A stretch of 49,085 nt of DNA, taken from the NCBI GenBank assembly GCA_029907715.1, contig JARYLI010000012.1, positions 2,105-51,189 on the forward strand, given 5' to 3'. Below, in pieces: positions 28,657-37,881 of the stretch (within the stretch, counting starts at the first letter, position 1; every line of letters begins with the position of its first letter). A program made the translations under genes and the position numbers. The notes under the pieces are model-generated. The model saw nothing but the letters and a program-made list of their open reading frames with translations, was not told the origin of the DNA and ran no database searches. This DNA is from Methanothrix sp. (lineage in GTDB: Archaea; Halobacteriota; Methanosarcinia; Methanotrichales; Methanotrichaceae).

Positions 28657-29280
28657 ATGGTCGAGGCGTTCAAAGGTACAACAACGGTTGGCATAGTCTG
28701 TGATGGGGGTGTGGTTCTCGCCTCAGAGAGCCGTGCCACCATGGGCAGCTTTATAGCCAGCAGGACAGCTAAGAAGATCTACCAGATCGACGACCTCGTA
28801 GGGCTTACCACGGCAGGGGTTGTTGGCGATGCCCAGGCCCTTGTGAGGATGATACAGGCTGAGGCAAGGCTCTACAGGATGCAGAGGGGTGAGCCGCTCA
28901 CCATTAAAGCCATAACATCTCTCCTCTCGAACATCCTCAGCGCGCGCCGGTACTTCCCGTTTCTGGTGCAGCTCGTGGTCGGTGGCGTTGACAAGATGGG
29001 GCCGAAGATATTCTCCCTCGATGCGCTTGGGGGACAGATCGAGGAGCACGATATCGTCTCCACAGGCTCGGGCTCGCCGGTAGCATACGGCGTTCTGGAG
29101 TCTCTTTACAGACCCGGCCTCAGCATGCAGGAGGGCTCGGTGCTGTGTGTCAGGGCGGTCCACACTGCCATGAAGCGCGACTCGGCCTCGGGCAATGGTA
29201 TAGCTCTCGTGAGGATCACAAAGGACAGATATGAGGAAGTTCCAGCCTCCGAGGTGGAGGAGATCGTGAGATCTCTCTGA
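28657..29280 (+). CDS. psmB: Proteasome beta subunit
   Basis: 207 residues. A short propeptide MVEAFKG precedes [20 protein letters not shown], so autocleavage would expose the catalytic Thr8. [15 protein letters not shown] and [11 protein letters not shown] are typical of the beta chain of the 20S core. The complex degrades unfolded proteins together with PAN. The start follows a clear TATA promoter. FttA is encoded 21 bases downstream and is probably co-transcribed. Confidence 0.95.
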   Translation: MVEAFKGTTTVGIVCDGGVVLASESRATMGSFIASRTAKKIYQIDDLVGLTTAGVVGDAQALVRMIQAEARLYRMQRGEPLTIKAITSLLSNILSARRYFPFLVQLVVGGVDKMGPKIFSLDALGGQIEEHDIVSTGSGSPVAYGVLESLYRPGLSMQEGSVLCVRAVHTAMKRDSASGNGIALVRITKDRYEEVPASEVEEIVRSL

Positions 29281-29301
29281 GCTATTTTTGGGTGTGTTCT
29301 T

Positions 29302-31209
29302 TTGTCGGTTGAGGATGTTCTATCAGAGCTCAGGCGCAGGATCCAGAGCAAGTTGCCTGCAGATATTAACGTCACAGGTCTGGAGTTTGAGGGCCCTGAG
29401 CTGGTAATATACACAGACGATCCGAGGCGGCTTGCTGACGACGGTGAGATCATACGATCCCTGGCCAAGGATCTCCGGAAGAGGGTTGTGGTCAGGCCGG
29501 ATCTTAAGGTCCTGATGGACCCGGAGGAGGCCATAAAGAGGATACAGGAGGTCGTGCCAAAGGAGGCGGCTCTCACAAACTACTACTTCGACGGAGAGAC
29601 AGGTGAGGTGATCATAGAGGCGGAGAAACCCGGGCTGGTCATAGGGAGACACGGCGCAACACTGAGGGAGATAACCAAGCTGATAGGCTGGACGCCAAAG
29701 GTCGTGAGGACTCCGCCGGTCAGGTCGTCGACCATCGCAAACATCAAGGACTACCTGAGATCTGTTCAGACAGAGCGCAAGAGCATACTCAGATCCATCG
29801 GCAGGAAGATACACAGAGATATAGCCTCGAAGGATCAGTGGGTCAGGATATCGACGCTAGGCGGATGCAGGGAGGTCGGAAGGAGCTGCATGCTTCTCTC
29901 GACCCCGGAGTCGAAGATCATCATCGACTGTGGAATAAACGTCGGATCGGATGACAGCGCGACTCCATACCTGTACGTTCCCGAGGTCTACCCGCTGAGC
30001 CAGATAGATGCTGTTGTGCTAACGCATGCACACCTCGATCATTCCGGGCTCGTCCCGATGCTGTACAAGTACGGCTACGAGGGGCCAATTTACTGCACGC
30101 CGCCCACAAGAGATCTGTATGTGCTTCTGCAGCTGGACTACATCGAGGTGGCCGGGCGCGAGGGCAAGAGGCTGCCGTATGAATCAGCGATGATACGAGA
30201 GGCCCTGAAGCACACGATAACCCTGAACTATGGAGATGTCACCGATATCGCTCCTGACACAAAGCTCACGATGCACAACGCAGGGCACATTCTGGGATCT
30301 GCGATAGCGCACTTCCACATCGGCGACGGTCTGTACAACGTCGCGTTCACAGGCGACTTCAAGTACGAGAGGACGCGGCTTTTCGACCCTGCTGTAAACA
30401 GCTTCCCCAGGCTTGAGACCCTGGTGATAGAGGCGACATACGGAGGGGCCAACAGCATTCAGCCCTCGCGAAAGGACGCTGAGAACCACCTCCTCAAAGT
30501 CGTCAGGGAGACCATAGGGAGGGGAGGGAAGGTTGTGATACCGGCGTTCGCTGTCGGCAGGAGCCAGGAGGTGATGGTGGTGCTCGAGGAGGCCATAAGG
30601 AAGGGCCTGATCGAGGAATTCCCCGTCTACCTTGACGGCATGATCTACGAGGCCACCGCGATACACACAAGCTATCCGGAGTACCTGAACAACGAGCTTC
30701 GAGACATGATCTTCCACAAGGGGATAAACCCGTTCCTCGCCGAGTGCTTCGTCCAGGTCGAGAACTCCAAGCAGAGGGACGAGATAATAAACGGGGAGCC
30801 CGCGGTCATCCTGGCCACAAGCGGCATGCTGAACGGCGGGCCGATAATGGAGTACCTCAAGGGTCTCGGGCCGGACGAGAAGAACACGCTCGTGATAGTC
30901 GGATACCAGGCTGAAGGCACACTGGGTAGAAGAATCCAGAAGGGATGGAAGGAGATACCGCTCACCGTCGAGGGAAAGACTCAGACGGTCAAGATGAACA
31001 TGGATGTCATCACCGTGGACGGATTCTCAGGCCACTCGGACAGGAACCAGCTCATGGAGTACGTGAGAAGGGTGTATCCGAAACCCAGCAGGATCATCAC
31101 AAACCATGGCGACGAGAGCAACTGCCTGGATCTGGCGAGCTCGATATACAAGAAGTACAGGATACCGACATCCGCTCCGATGAACCTGGAGACGATACGG
31201 CTGGTGTGA
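29302..31209 (+). CDS. fttA: KH/beta-CASP ribonuclease, transcription terminator FttA (aCPSF1)
   Basis: 635 residues. The N-terminal KH-type domains (about 1-150) include [20 protein letters not shown]. The metallo-beta-lactamase core has THAHLDHSG (H242, H244, D246, H247), then [17 protein letters not shown] and VIEATYGG. The beta-CASP part follows, ending with [12 protein letters not shown] and TNHGDE. FttA cuts U-rich nascent RNA 3' ends and terminates transcription in archaea, acting with RNA polymerase. The start appears to be TTG at 29302 ([11 protein letters not shown]). Confidence 0.95.
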   Translation: MSVEDVLSELRRRIQSKLPADINVTGLEFEGPELVIYTDDPRRLADDGEIIRSLAKDLRKRVVVRPDLKVLMDPEEAIKRIQEVVPKEAALTNYYFDGETGEVIIEAEKPGLVIGRHGATLREITKLIGWTPKVVRTPPVRSSTIANIKDYLRSVQTERKSILRSIGRKIHRDIASKDQWVRISTLGGCREVGRSCMLLSTPESKIIIDCGINVGSDDSATPYLYVPEVYPLSQIDAVVLTHAHLDHSGLVPMLYKYGYEGPIYCTPPTRDLYVLLQLDYIEVAGREGKRLPYESAMIREALKHTITLNYGDVTDIAPDTKLTMHNAGHILGSAIAHFHIGDGLYNVAFTGDFKYERTRLFDPAVNSFPRLETLVIEATYGGANSIQPSRKDAENHLLKVVRETIGRGGKVVIPAFAVGRSQEVMVVLEEAIRKGLIEEFPVYLDGMIYEATAIHTSYPEYLNNELRDMIFHKGINPFLAECFVQVENSKQRDEIINGEPAVILATSGMLNGGPIMEYLKGLGPDEKNTLVIVGYQAEGTLGRRIQKGWKEIPLTVEGKTQTVKMNMDVITVDGFSGHSDRNQLMEYVRRVYPKPSRIITNHGDESNCLDLASSIYKKYRIPTSAPMNLETIRLV

Positions 31210-31226
31210 TCGATCCGGCGGAACAT

Positions 31227-31334
31227 GCTCAATACGTTGAGCTAAATTGCCATCTCGATGGATCTCTGGATGAACGAATCTGCCACAGCAGCTTCACTTG
31301 ATCGGTAACTCAAGCACGCTCACCATATTGAGCA
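31227..31334 (+). mobile_element. Inverted-repeat element family B, copy 3
   Basis: TGCTCAATACGTTGAG to CTCACCATATTGAGCA, 108 bp, same orientation as 5978-6090 and closely similar inside. It begins only 18 bases after the fttA stop, so it may lie in the 3' end of that transcript. Confidence 0.7.
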
Positions 31335-31443
31335 AATACATCCGGCGGTCTGCACATTGAAATGAAATCATCCAGGGATTCAGCTAACCGGCAATCTCGC
31401 AGAAAGATGCAGTATCGTCTGACGCCGATTCGAGTTCCAGAGT

Positions 31444-31599
31444 CGCTCTTATCCATCTGATAACCTGCCAGCAGAGAGCAGTCATGCCATGCGCTCGTTT
31501 CGACTTATCTTCGACTGCGTCGATGGCCTGGCGAGCGGATGAGTGCGTTCATCAACTGGCATGTCCTTCAAGTTGTTAAATACAAAAAACAAAAGAGCC
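31444..31599 (-). mobile_element. MITE family A, longer copy
   Basis: 156 bp: CGCTCTTATCCATCTGATAA...ACAAAAGAGCC. Flanked by a perfect 8-bp direct repeat, TCCAGAGT at 31436-31443 and 31600-31607. About 30 extra bases lie in the middle (around TTTCGACTTATCTTCGACTG), and the last base of the end is changed. Confidence 0.8.
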
Positions 31600-31676
31600 T
31601 CCAGAGTCTGCCTCTCCGACTATCCAATCACATGAGCCCCATAAAAAAGATCGGATCTGTGGCTGCCCACAGATCC

Positions 31677-33329
31677 TCACCATCCGGCCCTGAAGGAGTA
31701 TGGCGGTTTGAGCCAGGATCTGAACGATGTGTAGTATCCTCCGAAGTCCGGCCTCCATGCCATGAACGAGTACCCCTTCTGTATCGTGAAGTCCGCGTCG
31801 CTCGTGTCAGATGCCTCGGCGCCAGTATCATATATCACCGTGACCTTGACGCGCGCCTGTGTTGTTGCTATGTTCGGTGGTCGCCAGGTGAAACTCGTCG
31901 CAGGTCCCATTATGCTCGCTATCGTGTGCGGGAATGTCCTTCCTCCGTCTGTTGAGTATGAGAGCACAACACCCGATACAGAAGCTGATGATGGCATCGT
32001 CCAGGTGATCGTGAATGGAATCTGCCTCTTCAGGACCTCTCCGCCATTCGGGGTTACGAGCCTTACAAGGTTGGAGTCCATGGATTTGACGAAGAGCCAG
32101 GTCTCTGTGATATCCGGCGCACCTGCTCTTGTGAACTTGAATGTTATGACATGACTGCCGGCTCCAAGCCCGGCCCATTCAGCATCTGTCATCGACCATC
32201 CAGGATAGTACCAGATCTTGGCGTTTATGCCCGTGCTTATCGTATTCCAGTTACCGCCGTCGATCTTGTACTCTGCTGTGAGCAGATCCCATATCGACTG
32301 CACCTGGAACGTTGTGAGGACAGGCTTGGTGTTATACGGAACCGGGCTCGAAGCTGGCTCTATTGTGACACTGTAATCCTTGCCTGCAAGAGCAATCGGA
32401 GATCCAGTGAGCAGAGATGCTGAGAACTTTCCGCTCACACGGTTCTCAGCTGCGTTCACAACAGTATCCCTGGCCTGGATCCAGTTGTTCCCATCCCAGA
32501 CATAGAGGTTGAGCGAGTTCTCGGCAACGTATGTGAGATCCGCATCAGCGTAGGACGTGGTTATGGTGGCCTCGCCGCCCGGATTGCCCGTCAGTATGAC
32601 ATCAAAGTATCTGATCGGTATGGCGGGAAGTTTTGATGCATCGTACGGCTCCTCTCCAGGCATGTATGCTGCGCTGCCCATTATGGTCCCGCTGTACACA
32701 ATTCCCCTCAGCTCGACCATGATACCTGCATCCGGATTGTTGAAGACCACAGGAGATGCGGTTGTCGCCTTTCCGTTTATGGTCCTGGCAGTGAGCCACG
32801 GGGCGTAATCCACAGAGCCGATCACAACGTTGTTCGGGCTCACAGGCTTGCCCTTATCTCTTCCAGAACCTCCATCACCCCAGAAACATGCCCTTGAGAG
32901 AATCGTTGACGCCAGGGTATTTCTGAGGCCCACGCCATTGCCCTCTATGTTATTGTACAGTATAAGTGGGCTTGTGTTTGATACATCTATGCCGTTGCCG
33001 GTCGATGCGCCAGTGATCGTGAAGCCGGTCAGAACCACGCCAGAGCCGGTGATTGATACAGCGTTTCCTGACGGATTGGCCGCTTTGATTGTGGGATTGT
33101 TGATGCCCACCAGCTTCAACGCCTTATCCACCACCACGTTCTCATTGTATGTGCCAGAGTATACCACGATGGTGTCTCCCGGGCTGGCATTGTTGATGGC
33201 ATCCTGGATGCTGCTCTTGGTACACCCGTATGAGCATACAGTATAAGTGGCAGCATCCGCTGATGCAACCAGGATCAAAATCGCCAGCCAGAGAGGCAGA
33301 ACTAAGCTTACCCCCCTTCTCGAAATCAT
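31677..33329 (-). CDS. Large secreted beta-helix surface protein
   Basis: 550 residues. A signal peptide (hydrophobic core VLPLWLAILILVASADA) is followed by a beta-helix start (SSIQDAINNASPGDTIVVYS and GTYNENVVVDKALKLVGI) like that of the protein at 20938-21453. The middle holds SPNNVVIGSVDYAPWLTA and similar strands. Near 440-535 an Ig-like module starts LVTPNGGEVLKRQIPFTITW and ends in SDADFTI. No C-terminal anchor or sorting signal is clear. Probably exported and attached to or released from the envelope; ligand unknown. GGTGAG precedes the ATG. Confidence 0.75.
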   Translation of the reverse strand: MISRRGVSLVLPLWLAILILVASADAATYTVCSYGCTKSSIQDAINNASPGDTIVVYSGTYNENVVVDKALKLVGINNPTIKAANPSGNAVSITGSGVVLTGFTITGASTGNGIDVSNTSPLILYNNIEGNGVGLRNTLASTILSRACFWGDGGSGRDKGKPVSPNNVVIGSVDYAPWLTARTINGKATTASPVVFNNPDAGIMVELRGIVYSGTIMGSAAYMPGEEPYDASKLPAIPIRYFDVILTGNPGGEATITTSYADADLTYVAENSLNLYVWDGNNWIQARDTVVNAAENRVSGKFSASLLTGSPIALAGKDYSVTIEPASSPVPYNTKPVLTTFQVQSIWDLLTAEYKIDGGNWNTISTGINAKIWYYPGWSMTDAEWAGLGAGSHVITFKFTRAGAPDITETWLFVKSMDSNLVRLVTPNGGEVLKRQIPFTITWTMPSSASVSGVVLSYSTDGGRTFPHTIASIMGPATSFTWRPPNIATTQARVKVTVIYDTGAEASDTSDADFTIQKGYSFMAWRPDFGGYYTSFRSWLKPPYSFRAGW

Positions 33330-33554
33330 CGCTACTCACCATATTTGCTTATTGAGTAATGATTATTAGTATGTAATATATATACTTTCCTGCCAAGCAA
33401 ACGCATATCTGGTTTTAAAAATATGATGAATTAAAAAAGTTATTAACATTATTATTCAATTTATTGGAGTGCTCCCGCATATGAGTGCAGAACCCTGTCG
33501 AGAGGCTGGAGATGGCGTGGGAATAGACCAGCAAATACTGCTGTGCTGAATAAT

Positions 33555-33753
33555 TGTAAGGTCGAACGCCACCGATTTTGTAATTACGCTCTTATGTATT
33601 CAGCAACTTGGAGATCATGCGGTAGGTTGCTGAATGCACTCATCCGCTCGCCAGGAGCGCATAGCATGACTGCTGCCTCTCCGGGCAAGGAGCGATTACA
33701 ATTTGTATGAATTGCCCTCTGCTATCGTATTCTCAAACATCATTCAACAGCAG
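33555..33753 (+). repeat. Repeat family D, copy interrupted by a MITE
   Basis: 33555-33586 and 33695-33753 together match 5670-5763; the family A element at 33587-33694 lies between them. The sequence ATTA occurs on both sides of the insert. Confidence 0.75.
33587..33694 (+). mobile_element. MITE family A, right end deleted
   Basis: Starts CGCTCTTATGTATTCAGCAA and follows the 1079 copy closely, but jumps from GGGCAAG directly to GAGCG, losing about 16 bases. It is inserted in repeat D. Confidence 0.75.
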
Positions 33754-33825
33754 ATACACAACCTTTATCACAGAGGCATGCAGAGAGTCTGATCTGCCTG
33801 ATGAACTCGATTAGGAGTTGCCCTG

Positions 33826-34470
33826 ATGGAGACCCTGGGAGATCTGATCCGCGGGCTCCGGGAGATTTCGCGCGTGGAGCCCTCAAGGGATGATGTTGAG
33901 AGAATATTAGGATGGCGCCCCGAGTCCATACGGGTTCTCGCGCCCTCCGAGGACGAGAGCATAATGGTGATCGTCTTTGAGAGGGGCATGGTGCTCGAGG
34001 TCCGGTACTTCCTCAACGACAGCCTGAGAGCCATGGGGGACGATATGGAGATGCGCCTCATGCTCCAGGTGGATATCACCTCCAGGGTGGGATACAGCGT
34101 CTTCTACTCGAAGTACATCCACGGACAGGGATACATAAGGGTATCACTGAGAGATGTCGAGAACAAGATGGTCCAGAAGATCCTGGAGGACTATTACCTT
34201 CCCAGGCTCAGAGGCATATACAAGCCTGTGATCATGGAGTTCAGAGGTTTCTCCGACAGGGATTTCTTCGGCGTCGAGGCCGGGAGAGAGCACGGCTACA
34301 TCTACTACTCCCCTGTCCGGCCGAAGAGCGGAGAGAACGAGGTGAGAATCCTGGATGTGGTCGCAAGACTCTACCATCTGGAGTCCATCCTGAAAAACAG
34401 AGATGTCCAGCACCAGCTTGCAGAGCTCGAGCTGCAGATGAGCCTGCTCCCAAGCGTGATGTGGATGTGA
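33826..34470 (+). CDS. Uncharacterised 214-residue protein
   Basis: No family recognised. It is soluble, acidic and mixed alpha/beta: METLGDLIRGLREISRVEP, then SIRVLAPSEDESIMVIVFER, a central stretch RVGYSVFYSKYIHGQGYIRV and a helical C-terminus. No signal peptide, metal motif or nucleotide loop is visible. The ATG follows AGGAG at 33813-33817, and codon use resembles the housekeeping genes, so it is likely real. It stands alone between a repeat island and alkD on the other strand. Confidence 0.65.
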   Translation: METLGDLIRGLREISRVEPSRDDVERILGWRPESIRVLAPSEDESIMVIVFERGMVLEVRYFLNDSLRAMGDDMEMRLMLQVDITSRVGYSVFYSKYIHGQGYIRVSLRDVENKMVQKILEDYYLPRLRGIYKPVIMEFRGFSDRDFFGVEAGREHGYIYYSPVRPKSGENEVRILDVVARLYHLESILKNRDVQHQLAELELQMSLLPSVMWM

Positions 34471-34601
34471 TCTCCGGATTCATGTGCAGGGGCTAAAGAT
34501 GCCAGCTCGGTGCGCACAGTCGTCCTTGCACAGGCAATGCAGAGCGATCCTGCATAATATCCGGCTTCCAGGGTCCATCAGGTGACGGTTTTGGGCAGGT
34601 T

Positions 34602-35321
34602 CTACCTCTCCATCGCCATTCTTCTCATATCAGGAGGCATCCTCTCGATGGCGTAGCGCAGCGTGGTCCTGGGCATCACTGCCTTCCGGGATATGATGTA
34701 CTGGAAGACCTCCTGCTGGTGGCACCTGCTGGCCTCCTTGAGAAGCCAGCCGCAGCCCTTCTGGACCATGTCATCAGTGTCTTTAAGCAGCAGATCGGCG
34801 ATCTCGAGCACATCGCTCAGGAACAGCCCTCTGCGCGCTGGGAGTATCATGGTCGCGGCCGCAGCCCTCCGCACCCACCGGTTGTCTGATCCAGACCATC
34901 TCTTCAACCTCTCGATCTGCTGGGGATACATCTCAACGAATGTTCCAAGAGAGTGGTTGCAGAATGTATCGCACTTGACCCAGTTGTTGATGTAGGCTGC
35001 AACCCATCGCTCGAACACCTGAAAATCCCGGGGCTCGTAGCTCCTCCGGAGGGAGTACGCCCACTCGAATGCCACGATCGCGTCCTCTGTGTAATCCGTC
35101 TCCAGAAGGTCCTCGCAGAGCTCAAAGATATCGGTTTTCCCCAGGTGGCGGAGCCTCCTGAAATGACGCCTGGCGATCTCTCTGACCACAGGCGTCCTCA
35201 CACCGTAAAGCCTCACAGGCTCCCTGAAGAAGCGCTGAGCAGACTCCCGCGCCCGGGCGTCAGCGTTCTGCAGCAGCTCGGCTCTTACCAGAGATACAGG
35301 ATCCTCGCACATTCCATACAT
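34602..35321 (-). CDS. DNA alkylation repair protein, AlkD-like
   Basis: About 239 residues of HEAT-like helical repeats. Family segments: RLYGVRTPVVREIARRHFR, DAIVAFEWAYSLRR, WVKCDTFCNHSLGTFVE and WVRRAAAATMILPAR. AlkD-type glycosylases remove bulky or charged alkylated purines. The native start is taken as ATG 35321 (MYGMCEDPVSLVRA). The frame can begin at an ATG seven codons earlier (35342), but that one lies inside the family A MITE just upstream. Before the insertion the gene would have started nine bases after the LOR/SDH gene. Confidence 0.82.
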   Translation of the reverse strand: MYGMCEDPVSLVRAELLQNADARARESAQRFFREPVRLYGVRTPVVREIARRHFRRLRHLGKTDIFELCEDLLETDYTEDAIVAFEWAYSLRRSYEPRDFQVFERWVAAYINNWVKCDTFCNHSLGTFVEMYPQQIERLKRWSGSDNRWVRRAAAATMILPARRGLFLSDVLEIADLLLKDTDDMVQKGCGWLLKEASRCHQQEVFQYIISRKAVMPRTTLRYAIERMPPDMRRMAMER

Positions 35322-35329
35322 GATTCTTG

Positions 35330-35454
35330 CGCTCTTATCCATATGTTAACTTGCCCAATAGAAGCACTGGGCTTGCTATGCATTCCAGGTAAATGAATAA
35401 GTGCGTTCAGCAACCATATTGCACGACCCGCAAGTTGCCAAACACATAAGAGCG
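35330..35454 (-). mobile_element. MITE family A copy between alkD and the LOR/SDH gene
   Basis: 125 bp, CGCTCTTATCCATATGTTAA...AACACATAAGAGCG, flanked by a perfect 8-bp repeat GATTCTTG (35322-35329 and 35455-35462). Its left edge is nine bases from the alkD ATG and its right edge ten bases from the stop of the preceding gene. Confidence 0.88.
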
Positions 35455-35463
35455 GATTCTTGT

Positions 35464-36705
35464 TCATGAGGAGTCCAGACTGCCGGACTGATATCCTCCA
35501 GCCTTCCTGATCTCCCCGGCAAGCATCGGCAGGAACGTCCCGACATCCGTGACCAGGCCTATCGCCTGGGCTGTGCCCCTGTCCATGAGCTTCGTGACGG
35601 TCGCGGGGTTGATATCCACGCACAGCGTCTTGACATAGGAGGGAAGTAGGTTCCCGGTCGCGATCGAGTGGAGCATCGTCGCCATCATCAGAGCCATGTC
35701 CACCCCTTTCAACGCCTCTGCCATCGCATCCTTCGCCCTGACTGTATCTGTTATGACCTCGGGAAGGGGGCCGTCATCTCTTATCGATCCGGCAAGCACG
35801 AAGGGTATTCCCTTTTTGATGCACTCGTACATTATGCCCCCCCGGATCTTGCCCTCCTTTATCGCGTTCTCTATCGAGCCGCTGGCGATGATCTCGCTTA
35901 TCGCATAGAGGTGGTTCCTGTGACCCCCTGAGGTCGCGTTCCCCTTCATGTCCATTCCGAGGCTTGTGCCGAAGAGCTGTCTCTCTATGTCATGAACAGC
36001 GAGCGCATTTCCTGAGAGGAGGACATCGATGTATCCCTCCCTGATGAGCTGGGCAAGCGCAGGCGCGGCGCCGGTATGGACCACCGCGGGGCCGCAGATC
36101 GCAGCGATCCTCCCGCCCTTTCTCTTTGTCGAGACTATCTCCTCTGCGATCTGCCTCACGATCTCCACACTGGGACGCTCTGATGAGACCTCATTCCTCA
36201 TGAAGCCGAAGAATGATTTCTCCCTGGGGCGCTCTGGTGGCACGACCTTAACGCCAGTGGTCCCCACGACGACCATGTCCCCCTTTTTTATGTGATGTAT
36301 CGGAGTGCATCTCGCGCTGCTTCCTGACACCACTATGAGGCAGTCCATCCGGCTCCCCTCGACAGGGATCCAGGTTCCTCTGAGCCTGATATACGTGGGA
36401 TGGTTTGTGGTCGAGTAGAACCCCCTGGGAACCACCATGTCGCTGGGCGCTGGCTCCAGCCTGACATCCTCCGAGTCCACGAGCCTCGCACCAAGCGCAT
36501 TCAGCGCCTCAAGGATCTGGTTGAGATGCGACTGGTCCCTGCCGATAAGCGTGAGCCTGACATGGCTTGGCTCGTCCTTTCTCTTGCCCACAGTGAACTC
36601 CTTTATCTCGAACTCGCCCCCCATGTCCATGATCCTGTCAAGCGCCTTCGTCAGGATAAGCGAGTCGATCAGATGCCCCTCCATCTCTATATCGCATATC
36701 TCACT
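35464..36705 (-). CDS. LOR/SDH-domain enzyme, TIGR00300 type (probable ornithine cyclodeaminase)
   Basis: 413 residues from ATG 36705 (MSEICDIEMEGHLIDSLILT), with GGAG upstream; a GTG 11 codons earlier overlaps the RNA ligase. The N-terminal LOR/SDH domain is followed by GGRIAAICGPAVVHTGAAPA, DVLLSGNALAVHDIE, GMDMKGNATSGGHRNHLYAI and PSYVKTLCVDINPATVTKLM. Archaeal proteins of this type have been linked to ornithine cyclodeamination to proline; the assignment rests on family recall. It sits between the RNA ligase and alkD. Confidence 0.75.
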   Translation of the reverse strand, partial: SEICDIEMEGHLIDSLILTKALDRIMDMGGEFEIKEFTVGKRKDEPSHVRLTLIGRDQSHLNQILEALNALGARLVDSEDVRLEPAPSDMVVPRGFYSTTNHPTYIRLRGTWIPVEGSRMDCLIVVSGSSARCTPIHHIKKGDMVVVGTTGVKVVPPERPREKSFFGFMRNEVSSERPSVEIVRQIAEEIVSTKRKGGRIAAICGPAVVHTGAAPALAQLIREGYIDVLLSGNALAVHDIERQLFGTSLGMDMKGNATSGGHRNHLYAISEIIASGSIENAIKEGKIRGGIMYECIKKGIPFVLAGSIRDDGPLPEVITDTVRAKDAMAEALKGVDMALMMATMLHSIATGNLLPSYVKTLCVDINPATVTKLMDRGTAQAIGLVTDVGTFLPMLAGEIRKAGGYQSGSLDSS

Positions 36706-36734
36706 CATACAAACAACAGCTCCAGAAACTCCGC

Positions 36735-37856
36735 TCACCAGGGCTGGCCCTCGATGACCGCGAGGGTCTTGTCGTTGGTGGACATCACCTGCTTCAGGAT
36801 CCTGACCACATACCTGTCTCCGTCCTGCTCCGGTATATCGAAGATGGCCTTCGTCCCCATCCGTCTGAGGTGCTGCTCGAAGTCACGCGCGGTCTGTATC
36901 GATCTCACCCTTATCTGCACCTGCTGCACGATCTGCTCGCCCTGCATTCTTCTGCGGATCGTATCGGTGAGCGGCACCAGTATGCTCTCCCCAAGCCTTA
37001 AAGCTCTTTCTCTCAGTGCCGCTTCATCCTCATTCCACTCGACCGACTGGAACCCCTCACGAACGACCCTTGAGAAGAAGAAGTCCTGCGCGTAATCGTT
37101 GTAGTACCTGAAGGCGAACTCCAGGTCGCTGCAGTTGCTCTCCGAGGCGGTGTACTTCAAAGGGCTCGCCCGATTCTCAGGATCCTTTATGACCACCCCC
37201 TCCCGCCCGGCCCTCCCGAGCCTCTTTATTATGCGAAATATCTCATCTGCAGCCCTCTCAACCGGGAACTCGCCGAAGAACGGGACGACCTTAACGCCGT
37301 ACTCCTCTGCAAGCGCATGCGTGGCATGAACGCCCATAATCGACCGGCAGTTCTTCTTCGAGATGTCGAAGAGGTAGAAGTCGATGCTCTCGACCGGATA
37401 GACGTCCTTAGGCACATATGGATTCTCAGGACCGACCATCTCCCCGCACAGGACAATGTCCGGATTATCCTCGAAGAGATCCGGATCCACCCTCTCCCGA
37501 ACGATCTCTGTCGAGAAGGGGCATATGTATCCTCCCCTGGTCAGAGCATACACATCACCGTCCACGGAGACGGCTCTTATGTTGTAGCCGTTCATCTTCT
37601 CCTCGACCGCCACCCTGTCGAGAAAGTTCCTCCTGATGGCGGGGGCCAGCATCATGGCCCTCCTTATCTTCGGATACCCGTGTACCACATCACCGTTCTC
37701 GAATATCACAGTCCCGGGCTCAACCCCGGATATGCCCTTCTCGAATCGGAGGAGACGGGGCTCAGGCCAGCTGGAGAGTTTCAGGATGCCTTCCATCAGA
37801 GACTCAAGCCTCTCGACAGGCACACCCAGGCTCCTCGCTGCCCTGCTCAGGTTCAT
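36735..37856 (-). CDS. ATP-dependent RNA ligase, Rnl3 (Pab1020-like) family
   Basis: 373 residues. The nucleotidyl lysine is K87 in VEEKMNGYNIR (KxNG rather than the DNA-ligase KxDG), followed by DIVLCGEMVGPENPYV, DFYLFDIS and REGVVIKDP. The C-terminal dimerisation-like part (SVEWNEDEAALRERALRLG...) matches archaeal Rnl3 enzymes, which circularise RNA. Its substrate in vivo is unknown. It lies 25 bases downstream of the first of five CBS genes, on the same strand, and just before the LOR/SDH gene. Confidence 0.9.
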   Translation of the reverse strand: MNLSRAARSLGVPVERLESLMEGILKLSSWPEPRLLRFEKGISGVEPGTVIFENGDVVHGYPKIRRAMMLAPAIRRNFLDRVAVEEKMNGYNIRAVSVDGDVYALTRGGYICPFSTEIVRERVDPDLFEDNPDIVLCGEMVGPENPYVPKDVYPVESIDFYLFDISKKNCRSIMGVHATHALAEEYGVKVVPFFGEFPVERAADEIFRIIKRLGRAGREGVVIKDPENRASPLKYTASESNCSDLEFAFRYYNDYAQDFFFSRVVREGFQSVEWNEDEAALRERALRLGESILVPLTDTIRRRMQGEQIVQQVQIRVRSIQTARDFEQHLRRMGTKAIFDIPEQDGDRYVVRILKQVMSTNDKTLAVIEGQPW

Positions 37857-37881
37857 GATCGAGAGCCCCTGAAAAAGAGGA

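Noticed and set aside
34602-35342. alkD starting at 35342
   Set aside because: The first codons come from the MITE terminus and the target duplication; ATG 35321 gives the native N-terminus.
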